A stretch of DNA of 53,677 nucleotides, taken from the IMG/VR virus record IMGVR_UViG_3300020195_000033, positions 1 to 53,677 of that record, one strand, 5' to 3'. This stretch comes from a virus. Below are positions 9,118 to 17,256 of the stretch, piece after piece. Position 1 is the first letter of the stretch. Each line of letters starts with the position of its first letter. Below the pieces are notes generated by a model. It did not search any database. It saw nothing but the letters and a program-made list of their open reading frames with translations, and was not told the DNA's origin. The position numbers and the translations under genes are program-made.

Positions 9118-9888
9118 CAGTCACCCCCGGCATGGGCACCCCGAGTGACCGCAGCAGGTCCTCATCCTCGCGGGCGGTGATCTGCTCCACGGTCAATTGG
9201 CTATCAGGAATCGTCGAGAGCCAAGCCACTCGCTCACTGTAGGTCATCGGCTTCACTTCATCGTCGCTATCGGGCGTCGCGTTCTGCAACATGCGCATCA
9301 CAAGAACGTCAAGCGCGAGCACATTCGGAAGATCAAGCCAGCCGTCGACGTGCGGAATCATCGCCGCGTCGTAGGCGGGGTCCTGCGCTAGATCAGTTAG
9401 CCGCGGGACCCATTCTGAGGGAAAGCGCCAGTCAACGCCTCCGTCAACGACTTCCCGGTCACGTCTTTGGCAAACCTGAATAGTTGACCGAGAGACGAGA
9501 TCGACCATGTATCGAGCATCAGCGCCTCGGTGTCCGTCAGCATCGCATTGCATCCCCGCACCAGGTCATTCGCCAGTTCGTCCTCGAACCCGCGTGCAGC
9601 TTCCTCCTGCGCCAGATCGCTCATCCGTTCCGGCACCGGGACAGCCTTCTCGCCGCTGTCGATCGCATCCTTGTTAGCACGCTCGACAGCAGTAGCAGCA
9701 CGATCAGATTCGATCGCATCGGTCGAGAGTTTCTGCATCTTCCCCAAGAGCCTGCTGTGAGCAACCTCCACATCAGAAAGTGTGCGCTGCTGGCCCCGAG
9801 ACAGAACCCGACGAACCTTCACCGACACGCCTTCAGCGAACGGCACGATAGTCACGCCGAACATGGCATCAAGATCATCCTTGCTCAT
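9110..9888 (-). CDS. Tail assembly chaperone, long form made by -1 frameshift
   Basis: Translation from 9888 to the slippery site 9418-9424, then in the -1 frame to 9110. In the zero frame the codons read GCT TTC CCT and continue QNGSRG-stop. After slipping back one base the reading becomes F-P-S-E-W-V-P-R-L and runs about 100 codons to the stop beside the tape measure. The extension is acidic and contains PMTYSERVAWLSTIP. This G/GT arrangement just upstream of the tape measure is classic for siphoviruses; the product chaperones tape-measure and tail-tube assembly and is not expected in the virion. Confidence 0.85.
9397..9888 (-). CDS. Tail assembly chaperone, short form (G-like)
   Basis: 163 aa from ATG 9888 with Shine-Dalgarno AAGGAGAG. 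Mostly helical with acidic stretches; ends LTEALTGAFPQNGSRG. It directly precedes the tape measure and contains the slippery heptamer near its 3' end. Known counterpart: lambda G and equivalents in actinophages. Transcription probably starts at a TACAAT box at 9921-9926. Confidence 0.85.
   Translation of the reverse strand: MSKDDLDAMFGVTIVPFAEGVSVKVRRVLSRGQQRTLSDVEVAHSRLLGKMQKLSTDAIESDRAATAVERANKDAIDSGEKAVPVPERMSDLAQEEAARGFEDELANDLVRGCNAMLTDTEALMLDTWSISSLGQLFRFAKDVTGKSLTEALTGAFPQNGSRG
9418..9424 (-). other. -1 ribosomal frameshift slippery site TTTCCCT
   Basis: On the minus strand the zero frame reads T-TTC-CCT, a canonical X-XXY-YYZ heptamer. The zero frame ends 7 codons later and the -1 frame is open to 9110. 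No base was changed to obtain this reading. Confidence 0.85.
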
Positions 9889-9894
9889 TTACAA

Positions 9895-9926
9895 CTCTCC
9901 TTGTGTGTGGGACTAGCGAGATTGTA
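9895..9926 (-). promoter_or_regulatory. -10 box TACAAT plus CCCACACACAAGGAG leader for the chaperone gene
   Basis: TACAAT at 9921-9926 on the minus strand is followed after 9 nt by a CCCACACACAAGGAGAG leader (9895-9911) and the ATG at 9888. The leader matches boxes upstream of 23392, 28653, 41057 and 47377. No good -35 was seen. Confidence 0.5.
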
Positions 9927-10281
9927 CTCGCAACCCGAATCTACGCGCACCCCGCACAAGATATCTATTCGCTGCTACCGGGCCGACACGTTTCGTAAAC
10001 ACCCGTTGACCGGTCAGCCGGTCGATCCACGTCAGCACCCCGCCAGGCTTCCGCGGCAGAATCACCCCATGACCCTCATGTACGACCACCGCGTACGACG
10101 CGTCAGCGAACAGCTCTGCTTGACGTTTCCCTGTACGAGACACGTTCACAGAACCGCGCAGCCCGCCCTGATCTACCGGTGTTTCAGCTTGCACCGCTTT
10201 GCGTAGATCAGCAGCGTTGTCGGCGTACCACTGATCCCACGCGATATTCGCGACCTTCTCGAAATCAATCTCTGTCGCCAT
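9913..10281 (-). CDS. Tail completion/neck protein (HK97 gp10-like)
   Basis: 122 aa. The pattern AETPVDQGGLRGSVNVSRTGKRQAELFADASYAVVVHEGHG is characteristic of the HK97-gp10-like head-tail joining family (T-P-V-x-x-G-x-L-R-x-S followed by a Y-A-x-x-V-H-E-G motif). It lies between the connector genes and the major tail/chaperone block, as expected. It overlaps the upstream gene by 17 nt. Confidence 0.8.
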   Translation of the reverse strand: MATEIDFEKVANIAWDQWYADNAADLRKAVQAETPVDQGGLRGSVNVSRTGKRQAELFADASYAVVVHEGHGVILPRKPGGVLTWIDRLTGQRVFTKRVGPVAANRYLVRGARRFGLRVQSR

Positions 10282-10603
10282 CGGACATTTTCATGTTCAT
10301 CGACTCTAGAACCTCGTCGACAGTCGGATCGTTGGCGACACCCACGATCGGTGACGGCGCGAAGGTGTCATCAGCGGGCTGCTCTACCGCCTCAGCCTGC
10401 GCCTCACTGACGCTACGAGCCGTCTGCGACCGAGACACCCTCGCATCCGTTGAAGGCACTAGCCGCAACGTGGAGGGCCGATCAGCGACCTTTGTGACAC
10501 GATCCCCGTAGTTCGCGATGATCTTCGCGCCCTCGTCGTCCGAAACTTCGATCAGATCACCGTTGCGGCGACCCAAGATCGGGGCGTTCATTCTCAGCAG
10601 CAT
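10265..10603 (-). CDS. Head-tail connector region protein, 112 aa
   Basis: The start at ATG 10603 has GGGAG 8 nt upstream; a second ATG at 10591 is possible. The N-terminal half resembles a small beta-rich domain (LGRRNGDLIEVSDDEGAKIIANYGDRV) like the capsid-decoration-type module of the protein at 16238-16564. The C-terminal half is a disordered acidic tail. Position suggests a neck or tail-terminator partner. No firm family. Confidence 0.6.
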   Translation of the reverse strand: MLLRMNAPILGRRNGDLIEVSDDEGAKIIANYGDRVTKVADRPSTLRLVPSTDARVSRSQTARSVSEAQAEAVEQPADDTFAPSPIVGVANDPTVDEVLESMNMKMSDGDRD

Positions 10604-11106
10604 GGCAAAAACTCCCAAACAACCTCAGCCCAATATTGGGCGCAACCCTCTGTGAGCGAGTGATTAGCGATCGTCACGTTACCACAGCGGCACATTCCGG
10701 CGTCGTTGATGCAGCACCGCAACGCCTGAATCAGCAGCCACGCCTCTTCGACAAGCATCAGCGCGAGCGCGTTGCGAACCGTGTCGACCGGTGGCGCACC
10801 GTTGATGCTCTTACCGTCGAACGCTGGCGCACAGTCCTTCACCGTCACACGAAACGAGTTAGTCAGCACAAGGTCACACGGATCGCAGCCGGTGATAATC
10901 CCCGGCCCCACGTTAGGGCCACGGTCGAACGGGCCGAGCGACTCGACGACAAGCATCCGCGGGCAGCACCCGTACGGCGAATCCACACCTTCAGCACCTT
11001 GAAGAATCAGCGCCGGTACACCGTCAGGACGGCCAGCTAGATGCTCAGTCGCACAGTTCGTCAGAAACGCCAGGACCTCTAGCGGATCGTTGAGACAGTC
11101 CGCCAC
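10594..11106 (-). CDS. Tail terminator-like protein, cysteine-rich, 170 aa
   Basis: GTG 11106 starts one base after the stop of the major tail gene; an earlier in-frame ATG lies inside that gene. 14 cysteines in 170 residues (YGCCPR, GCDPCD, RCCIND, MCRCGN, LPCC). Size and location between major tail and gp10-like genes suit a tail terminator or tube-completion role, an inference from synteny only. No catalytic motif. Confidence 0.55.
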   Translation of the reverse strand: MADCLNDPLEVLAFLTNCATEHLAGRPDGVPALILQGAEGVDSPYGCCPRMLVVESLGPFDRGPNVGPGIITGCDPCDLVLTNSFRVTVKDCAPAFDGKSINGAPPVDTVRNALALMLVEEAWLLIQALRCCINDAGMCRCGNVTIANHSLTEGCAQYWAEVVWEFLPCC

Positions 11107-11107
11107 G

Positions 11108-11824
11108 TTAGATGTTGTCGAGTGCCCGCAACTCGCAACCCTCAACAGGGTCGAGCGTCGGACAGTCCACCAAACGAATGTGGTCGTAACTGGTGCCCGC
11201 GGCGACGTTCGCGATCCACGGAGTCCAGTAATCCAACTCGTCGGGAGGCAAATCGAAGCTGGGGCCTGCCCCCGTCAACTCGAACAGCCGACCTGAAGGC
11301 ATCACAGCGCGAGCCGTGTACGCGCCACGAACCGTCGTCTTGCCGTCAGCGGTGCGCTCCTGAGTGTCCTTCCACAGCTTGATCTCAGGGATCAGCCATG
11401 CGAGACACTGCGAGTTACCCGTCGCGTCGCAAAGCGTCGGCGTGTCGAACAGAATCTCAGCGCCGAGCTTCGGGCAGGCGGCGAGCTTCTCCCGGTCGAA
11501 CCCGATCACGACCCCTGTGTCGAGCACAAGTGAGCCGTAACCGGTGAGCGCGTCAAGCGACCAGTTGTCTTTGCATTCGGTGAACGTCAACGTGCGGCCA
11601 CGGTCGATCGGGCACGCCTGATCGTCGACGCACGTTTCGCCCGTCACGTCAGTAATCGTCTCGTCAGTGCCGTCGTCGATCACGTTCGCCCACTTGATCG
11701 ACTCGAACCCCGTCCAGTCGAGAACCGTCGTCCCGGTTATCTTCATGCGTCCGCAGTCGTCCAACTCAAAGAGCCGGACGCGTCTGATCTTCTTCTTCTG
11801 GATGCAGGTCTCGTTCGTCATCAT
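11108..11824 (-). CDS. Major tail (tube) protein candidate
   Basis: 238 aa from ATG 11824 (a second ATG follows at once) with an AAGGAG sequence upstream. Beta-rich, with the opening RRVRLFELDDCGRM typical of tube proteins that begin with a short strand naming a property. Ten cysteines. It has its own possible -10 (TATAGT, 11849-11854) and a 61-nt untranslated gap, consistent with a highly expressed gene. Assignment rests on size, composition and position upstream of the connectors and chaperones. Confidence 0.6.
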   Translation of the reverse strand: MMTNETCIQKKKIRRVRLFELDDCGRMKITGTTVLDWTGFESIKWANVIDDGTDETITDVTGETCVDDQACPIDRGRTLTFTECKDNWSLDALTGYGSLVLDTGVVIGFDREKLAACPKLGAEILFDTPTLCDATGNSQCLAWLIPEIKLWKDTQERTADGKTTVRGAYTARAVMPSGRLFELTGAGPSFDLPPDELDYWTPWIANVAAGTSYDHIRLVDCPTLDPVEGCELRALDNI

Positions 11825-11885
11825 GCGCTCCTTGCGTAGTTGTTGTGGACTATACCGTGCCGGTCAAAGAGGCGCATGGATACCA

Positions 11886-12665
11886 TCACGGCGCTACCGG
11901 AACTGGAATCTCTGAAGCCTCGAACCATTCAGACGGGTCGAGCATGCGCGACCGGCGACCCTTCGGACACGGATACGCGTCCAACGCCATCTTCACCGAC
12001 TTGACCGCGAGCAACCCCGTTTCTAACCGCACCGTCACACCGTCACGCGTGACACTCACCGCGTTCTCCGGCACATCGCACACTTCACCAGCGCACGACT
12101 TCGCGAGCTGACACGCCAAGTCGACAGCCGCGAACAGCAACGCAGGACCAGGCATCTCACCGACAGTCACATCGACAGACCAAGTACCAGCCGCACCGTC
12201 AGGAACGTTCAAGTCCTGCGGGGGCCAACACCACAGCACACCCAAGATCGGCGGCAAAGCAGTCGCGTCAGCCTTCAACGGCACAAGATACTTCCCGCCG
12301 TTCGTGATCTCATACTCGGTCGCCGCGATCGCGACCCCATCAATTTTCACACCGTCGACCGAGATGATCGGGTAGGCGACATGCTCAGACAAGTCGTAGC
12401 GCTGCCAGTCGCAGCCGCCGTCGCAAATCTTCCCGCAGGAACACGTCTTAGTGCAAGGCCGGATACGCGTCGTGCAGATCGCGAACCGCTTGCACGTCTT
12501 ACGCCACAGCAGATCGACCGCGACCGCATAGAAACGATCGTCAACAGGGTCGATAGAGCAGGCACACAGATCGGTGTCAAGCGGCCAAATGATCTGCGTA
12601 GAAACAGGCTCAGCCGTGTTCGGCACCCAACCCTGAGACGAAGTGATCGGACAGTTCAATACCAC
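11886..12665 (-). CDS. Head-tail adaptor/connector protein, cysteine-rich
   Basis: 259 aa. Contains 15 cysteines, many in the cluster PCTKTCSCGKICDGGCDW (about residues 69-86), which could bind metal or form disulfides. The body contains VDGVKIDGVAIAATEYEITNG, the kind of beta segment seen in phage adaptor (gp6-like) proteins of actinophages. It follows the two membrane genes and precedes the major tail gene. Function inferred. Confidence 0.6.
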   Translation of the reverse strand: MVLNCPITSSQGWVPNTAEPVSTQIIWPLDTDLCACSIDPVDDRFYAVAVDLLWRKTCKRFAICTTRIRPCTKTCSCGKICDGGCDWQRYDLSEHVAYPIISVDGVKIDGVAIAATEYEITNGGKYLVPLKADATALPPILGVLWCWPPQDLNVPDGAAGTWSVDVTVGEMPGPALLFAAVDLACQLAKSCAGEVCDVPENAVSVTRDGVTVRLETGLLAVKSVKMALDAYPCPKGRRSRMLDPSEWFEASEIPVPVAP

Positions 12666-12698
12666 AGCCGGAACCTTACCCGCCGCTCGTCAAGCCGG

Positions 12699-13085
12699 TC
12701 ACGGAGCAACACCTAGCGCGTCACAGCTCTCGCCACGAGACGAGACTCTCTCGTCGATCACACTGAGAATCGGACCCGTAGTCGCAGAACCCGAATCAGC
12801 GGACAACACGATCATTCTGAGAACTAGCCACAGATCGTTACGGCCCTCAGCGGCCTCAACGCACGAATGATACGCAGCGCGATGCACAGCCTCACGCGCC
12901 TCGACAGCCGAACGTAAGTCCCCCTGACGACTCGACTCATCAAGCGTTTGTATCTGATAGATCACCGCCGAGAAAGCGAAAACAAGAAACGCGCTGATCC
13001 CAAGGACGTGTTTTACTCGCCCGGTCACTTCTCTGTCTAGCCACACTCTGACGCGACCGAGGATCATCGTAAGACTGCGAATCAT
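12699..13085 (-). CDS. Small membrane protein, one transmembrane helix, 128 aa
   Basis: The N-terminus is basic (MIRSLTMILGRVRVWLDREVTGRVKHVLG), followed by a hydrophobic segment at about residues 29-47 (ISAFLVFAFSAVIYQIQ) and a soluble domain of about 80 residues with two Cys. It overlaps the preceding membrane gene by 146 nt. A membrane pair inside the head-gene cluster is unusual; a spanin-like, superinfection-exclusion or holin-accessory role is possible but not shown. Confidence 0.6.
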   Translation of the reverse strand: MIRSLTMILGRVRVWLDREVTGRVKHVLGISAFLVFAFSAVIYQIQTLDESSRQGDLRSAVEAREAVHRAAYHSCVEAAEGRNDLWLVLRMIVLSADSGSATTGPILSVIDERVSSRGESCDALGVAP

Positions 13086-13272
13086 CTTGACTCCCTCGCG
13101 CTGTAACCCCGAGCAGCAAAGTGACCACCGTGCCTGACAGCACAGCGATAGCGGACACGACAGTCGGGGTGAGCGCGTTCGGATTGACCGTCGTGAGATA
13201 GACGAGCACGAACACGACCGTCACAGCGAGCAGATACGCGATGCGACGCGACGCGATCCCCGGCCTGTTCAT
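12940..13272 (-). CDS. Small membrane protein, two transmembrane helices, 110 aa
   Basis: Residues of about 10-28 (IAYLLAVTVVFVLVYLTTV) and 36-57 (TVVSAIAVLSGTVVTLLLGV) are membrane segments. The last 48 residues are polar and Arg/Ser-rich and overlap the next membrane gene in another frame, so this tail may be under weak selection. Two-helix topology resembles a holin, but the phage has a better holin candidate beside the endolysin. Confidence 0.55.
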   Translation of the reverse strand: MNRPGIASRRIAYLLAVTVVFVLVYLTTVNPNALTPTVVSAIAVLSGTVVTLLLGVTARGSQDDSQSYDDPRSRQSVARQRSDRASKTRPWDQRVSCFRFLGGDLSDTNA

Positions 13273-13305
13273 GTCTCATCATCCATACTCGCTGGACAAC
13301 TACCC

Positions 13306-14535
13306 TTAGGGCGCAATCCCGGCAACCCATGCCGCCCCATTCCAGTACGCGGTAGAAGCATCGCCCAGCACAACCCTCTGACCCGTCGTCCACGCAGCGC
13401 CGACGTACACGCCGTCACCGATCGTGAGACTCGCAGCCAAGTCAGCGAAGTTGTCAGGCGCAGTCGACCACGCAGGAACGAACACGCCCGGGATACCAGC
13501 AGTCACGTTCGTCGGCTCTGTCCGCGGGGCATCACCCACGATCCACGTCGACCCGTTCCAGTGAGCGTGAGACGCATCGCCTAGCAGAACGTACTGACCC
13601 AACGACCACGGATTCACCGGCGCAGCAGTACCACCGACACCGACAGTCGGATCAGCGATGAGCGCAGCCAACGACTCAGGAATCGTCGCTCTCGACGGAG
13701 TGAACGAACCCGGCGCGCCAGCCGTAACCCCTGCGATCGCCGGGAGAGCACACCCGTCGCACGCTGGGATACAGAACACGATCTTGAACGAACCGCACGG
13801 ATCGAACCGTACGACCGCTCGCCGCTCTGCGATCCTCTCGACCATGTTCTGTCGACGCTCGCTCAGCGAAGTCTCTTTCAACGCCGGAGCAGTCCCAACA
13901 CCGAGCGCATACTCGACGTTCCCGGTGATATACGCCCATCCAGCGGTTTCGTCGATCACAGCAGCCGCCAGAACCCCGTAACCGGTCCCGAACACGACAT
14001 TCACCAAGTCATTCACAGCAGACGACGAATCCCAGTACGGCGCAGCCCACGACGGGAAGTGAATCGTCGGCTTGTCAAAGATACCGACAGCCTGACGGGC
14101 CTGTAGCAGCGCCGTCACCGCGTTAGCCATGCACACCGCGCCAGCAGGCGTGATATCAGTCAAACCGACAAGCGACGGATTCGAGCAAACACCAACCTCT
14201 AACCCCGCGGTCACCCAGCCCTCAACGTTTGAGCGCAGCCAAGAATCAGCGACAGCCTGCCAGTTCCCAAGCGCCGAAGTACCAGCCGTGCACCCGATCA
14301 CCTGATACACGTCGAACGACGAGAAGGTCACGACACTCGACGCGAGCGGCGACTCCTTCAGCGTCGGAACTTCCCCACTCTCAGAGTCATCACAGCACCA
14401 AGTCCCACCGGCAGGACACGCAGAAAGAACCTGCCAACCGAACTGCCATTCCTCAGGATCAATGTCAGCCGCAGCGTCACGCGCTACAGAGAACAAGCCA
14501 CCCGCAGGGGGTGTTGCTTCGATGATCGGCTTCAC
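13306..14535 (-). CDS. Virion protein with duplicated C-terminal domain (decoration or minor head protein)
   Basis: 409 aa directly downstream of the major capsid gene. The N-terminal 270 residues form a domain with a motif FPSWAAPYWDSSSAVNDLV. The last 140 residues are two copies of a domain of about 70 residues: VTAGAPGSF ... YVLLGDASHAHWNGSTW and VTAGIPGVF ... RVVLGDASTAYWNGAAW. These Trp-ended repeats suggest capsid-surface Ig-like or sugar-binding domains. Ten cysteines. A capsid decoration or head-fibre role is inferred. Confidence 0.65.
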   Translation of the reverse strand: MKPIIEATPPAGGLFSVARDAAADIDPEEWQFGWQVLSACPAGGTWCCDDSESGEVPTLKESPLASSVVTFSSFDVYQVIGCTAGTSALGNWQAVADSWLRSNVEGWVTAGLEVGVCSNPSLVGLTDITPAGAVCMANAVTALLQARQAVGIFDKPTIHFPSWAAPYWDSSSAVNDLVNVVFGTGYGVLAAAVIDETAGWAYITGNVEYALGVGTAPALKETSLSERRQNMVERIAERRAVVRFDPCGSFKIVFCIPACDGCALPAIAGVTAGAPGSFTPSRATIPESLAALIADPTVGVGGTAAPVNPWSLGQYVLLGDASHAHWNGSTWIVGDAPRTEPTNVTAGIPGVFVPAWSTAPDNFADLAASLTIGDGVYVGAAWTTGQRVVLGDASTAYWNGAAWVAGIAP

Positions 14536-14558
14536 GCGCTACCCCTTTCAGTAAGGCC

Positions 14559-14587
14559 CCCTCGCCCGTCGCGTGGACGGACGAGGG
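14559..14587 (-). terminator. Hairpin after the major capsid gene
   Basis: Arms 14559-14570 and 14576-14587 pair over 12 positions with a 5-nt loop. The single non-Watson-Crick position is G-U in the minus-strand transcript, favouring function on that strand. No U tract follows. It may partially terminate or stabilise the capsid message. Confidence 0.6.
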
Positions 14588-14601
14588 AGACGCTCACAGT
14601 G

Positions 14602-16245
14602 TTAGACGCAGGCGGCGCGCTTGCCGTTAGCAGCAAGGCCAGAGAACACGACCGTCGCAGCAGGCTTGCATCCGAGCTTCGCGAGGCCCTGGGACAGCTC
14701 ACCGAACCATGTCACCTTGTTCTGGCGCTTGTTCGCCAAGTCGGGGATGATGCCGAACGTGTCCCCGCCAGGACTCATCATCGCGAAGTCGTTGCTGTCG
14801 AAGAGGCGGATACGCCACGTCGTCGGACGAGCCGGGACGGCGATAGCGACACCGCCGGGGGGGTTGATCGGCAAGAACGGCGACCACGGCCCGGTGCCAA
14901 CAGCGTCGGAGAAGTCCGGCGTGACAGCGATGCGACCGAACCCGAGGTCCCTGAACAGTTCCTCAGCAGCCTCAGCAGCCTCACGCCCGTTGCATGCCAT
15001 CGCGTTGTCAAGATGCAAGTGCTGCAACAGACCGGCCTCGATGCCGATGGTGTAGCCCGACATGTCGAGCTGACGGTTCGCCGCAGCGAAAGCGCCCATG
15101 AGCCGCCCGATCACGTCATACACCGTGATCGTCGCACCGAACGTGCCAGCCGCCTGCGTGTAACTCGACGAAAGATCGTCGAACATGCGCAACAGCTGGC
15201 CGTCACCAACGCGAGCGGTCGCTGCACGAACCGCCGAGATAGCGGAACCGACAGCCTCCGGCGAGGTCATCGACTGGAACACTGGCATCGAAATGCACTG
15301 TGTGACAGCTTCGACCCCAGCGGTCACTGTGGGCAGACAGCCAATGTCCAGGCAGTCCTTCCAAGTCGTCGGGTCGGCAGGGTCAACAAGGTCCTGCTGC
15401 GTCTGATCCCAGGTGTTCACGCCGCCGATCACGTCAGCGATGCCGAACCCGCGGTAGAACTGGATTTGACCGTGAGTCGACTGAACCTGACGGAACCACG
15501 ACGGGACGTACCGCTCAGCGTTGTCGCATTGCGGAACGTCGCGCAGAATGTCAGCGGGACCGCAAATGTCGAACGGGTCAGCCGCAGCGACCAAACCGGT
15601 CGGCGTTGACTGTGCCGTCGCGTTACGAACCTGCTCAGCGAAGATGCGAGTGTTCTCGCTACGCGAGTTGTCCGACGACACGATGCCTGCCGAAGCCTGC
15701 ATCGCCGGGGCCAACGTGACGAGCGGAAGCGACTTGCCGTTCTGCCCCTTGTCGTGAGCGAACTGACGCACCATCGCGCCAACATCGTCGAGCGTCACAG
15801 CCTCGTTGGCGCGGAACGCTCCGAGAGTCGCCGCCGCCGAAGCAACAAGCGTCTGACGTGGCGCTGCAACATCGTCAGCGGTCACCGGCTCATGTCGAAC
15901 CGACACAGCAGCCGAGAGCGCAGCAGCAGCAGCCATCGCTTCAGCCATGTCAGCTTCCTGACCGACTACGAACGTCTCCGTAGCAGCATCCGAAGCAACA
16001 GCCTCAGGAACCGGGACAGTGGGCAGGTCGTTGACCGCCTCGACCGGTGCAAGCACAACGGTCAGAGCCTCAACGACAGCGTTGGTGTCGATCGCCAAAC
16101 GGCGATGCTCTTGCGCTTCAGCGAGAGTCAACGTCCCCGCCTCGCGTGCGGCAGCCAGTTCAGCCAACCGTGCAGTGTTCGCGGCGTGACGATCACGCAA
16201 CGCGTCCGCGCTCAGGGCCTCAAGCCCAAGGATTTCATCACTCAT
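14602..16245 (-). CDS. Major capsid protein (HK97 fold) with N-terminal scaffold-like region
   Basis: 547 aa from ATG 16245, just after the upstream stop. Residues 1 to about 150 are helical and Ala/Glu-rich (delta/scaffold-like, starting MSDEILGLEALSADALRDRH). The rest has capsid-like segments: SVRVGDGQLL-type spine helix, YDVIGRLMGAFAAANRQLDMSGYTIGIEAGLLQHL and WRIRLFDSNDFAMMSPGG. It is followed by a strong hairpin and preceded by a protease-containing protein, the usual order. Eight cysteines. Proteolytic removal of the N-terminal region is expected. Confidence 0.85.
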   Translation of the reverse strand: MSDEILGLEALSADALRDRHAANTARLAELAAAREAGTLTLAEAQEHRRLAIDTNAVVEALTVVLAPVEAVNDLPTVPVPEAVASDAATETFVVGQEADMAEAMAAAAALSAAVSVRHEPVTADDVAAPRQTLVASAAATLGAFRANEAVTLDDVGAMVRQFAHDKGQNGKSLPLVTLAPAMQASAGIVSSDNSRSENTRIFAEQVRNATAQSTPTGLVAAADPFDICGPADILRDVPQCDNAERYVPSWFRQVQSTHGQIQFYRGFGIADVIGGVNTWDQTQQDLVDPADPTTWKDCLDIGCLPTVTAGVEAVTQCISMPVFQSMTSPEAVGSAISAVRAATARVGDGQLLRMFDDLSSSYTQAAGTFGATITVYDVIGRLMGAFAAANRQLDMSGYTIGIEAGLLQHLHLDNAMACNGREAAEAAEELFRDLGFGRIAVTPDFSDAVGTGPWSPFLPINPPGGVAIAVPARPTTWRIRLFDSNDFAMMSPGGDTFGIIPDLANKRQNKVTWFGELSQGLAKLGCKPAATVVFSGLAANGKRAACV

Positions 16246-16564
16246 TTGGGGCCTCCGCCTCATCGGTTGGTGCTTCTTCTTCAGATGGCGGGGCGTCGTC
16301 CGCTAGTACTTCTTCTTCGGTCACTTCTTCTTCGGGCACTTCAACAGCTTGCGCCGCTCTCTGTGACCTCGACTTCTTCACTGAAGTCCCCGGCCCTTCG
16401 AGAATCTCAGCGCCGTACATAGCAACAGCGTCGTCAGCTTCAGCCTGAGTGCTCGCACGCGAAAGATCGCCGTTCTTGTAACGGAGCAGAAACGTTCCGT
16501 GTACCGGATCGACCGGACTCATACGCAGCGCACCCGAGCCGCCGCAGCCCTTGCAGCCGCTCAC
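16238..16564 (-). CDS. Small head-region protein with N-terminal zinc-knuckle-like CxxC motif, 108 aa
   Basis: GTG 16564 overlaps the previous stop. It starts MSGCKGCGGSGALRM, then has a short beta domain (GTFLLRYKNGDLSRASTQAEADDAVAMYGAEIL) and a very acidic tail (EEEVTEEEVLADDAPPSEEEAPTDEAEAPNE). The beta part resembles the domain at 10265-10603. Its placement just before the capsid gene fits a head accessory or decoration role; inferred. Confidence 0.65.
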   Translation of the reverse strand: MSGCKGCGGSGALRMSPVDPVHGTFLLRYKNGDLSRASTQAEADDAVAMYGAEILEGPGTSVKKSRSQRAAQAVEVPEEEVTEEEVLADDAPPSEEEAPTDEAEAPNE

Positions 16565-16779
16565 AGACTCGCCACTTCTACTTCAGACGCGATGATGTTT
16601 GCCAGCGCAGCCTCAAGGTCATTGATTCGCGCTTCGAGTAGAGCTAAGCGCTCATCCCCTTGCGCTCCCGCAGCCGTGAGAGCTCCATTGACAACTCGAT
16701 CAATCCGCTCGCCTGCAGCCGCAGTGATTTCAGCGACAGCAGCTTCGAGTGGATCAGTGTTCTTACAATCGCACGTCAT
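16561..16779 (-). CDS. Coiled-coil head-region protein, about 72 aa
   Basis: Start placed at ATG 16779 (MTCDCKNTDPLEAAVAEI); a GTG at 16809 would add ten residues. Long heptad-like helix (ERIDRVVNGALTAAGAQG, RLALLEARINDLEAALANI). It is coupled by overlap to the next gene. Possible scaffold or oligomerisation peptide; no family. Confidence 0.6.
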   Translation of the reverse strand: MTCDCKNTDPLEAAVAEITAAAGERIDRVVNGALTAAGAQGDERLALLEARINDLEAALANIIASEVEVASL

Positions 16780-16830
16780 AGCGCGCAGGCTAACAGCACA
16801 GCCCGTCACTAACCGCGCATGGTCGCGCGA

Positions 16831-17229
16831 TCAGACGTGAGCGAGAGCTTCAGCACCCGGATCAAAGTCGGGGTCGATCCCCGCACGATCGCAGAACGCG
16901 ACCCACATCGCACGCTTCGGGACTTCCTTCGGGCCGCGGAACGCAGCCACTTCGAGATTCTCGAAGTCCTCCTTCGACTCGACGAACTTCGCCGGGTCAG
17001 CGTAGAAACGTGAACGTGCGACACCCGCGGCCATCAGATCCGCGAACGGTTCCAGCCCGTCCTCTGCGGTAACAACGTCGATCCCCGCCTGCGTGTACCG
17101 ATCCCACGCGGCGACAGCAGCCGGGGTATCGGCAGCGGTCTGCGACCATTCATCGCGTGCGTCTTGCTCGACGCTCAACGCCTGAGCCACCTTCTGACGT
17201 GCATCTAGGTAACCGGAAACGTCACTCAT
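16831..17229 (-). CDS. Hypothetical head-cassette protein, 132 aa
   Basis: Starts at ATG 17229 with AAGGAGCA upstream. Helical first half (YLDARQKVAQALSVEQDARDEW), acidic throughout, one cysteine. It lies between the ART-protease-zeta gene and the capsid. No family recognised. Confidence 0.65.
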   Translation of the reverse strand: MSDVSGYLDARQKVAQALSVEQDARDEWSQTAADTPAAVAAWDRYTQAGIDVVTAEDGLEPFADLMAAGVARSRFYADPAKFVESKEDFENLEVAAFRGPKEVPKRAMWVAFCDRAGIDPDFDPGAEALAHV

Positions 17230-17256
17230 CCATTGCTCCTTGTCTTTGAGGGGTGT

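Noticed and set aside
11849-11854. TATAGT as a strong promoter of the major tail gene
   Set aside because: The -10 is good but no -35 at a suitable distance was found (TTGACC is only 7 bp away), so it is noted in the gene entry only.
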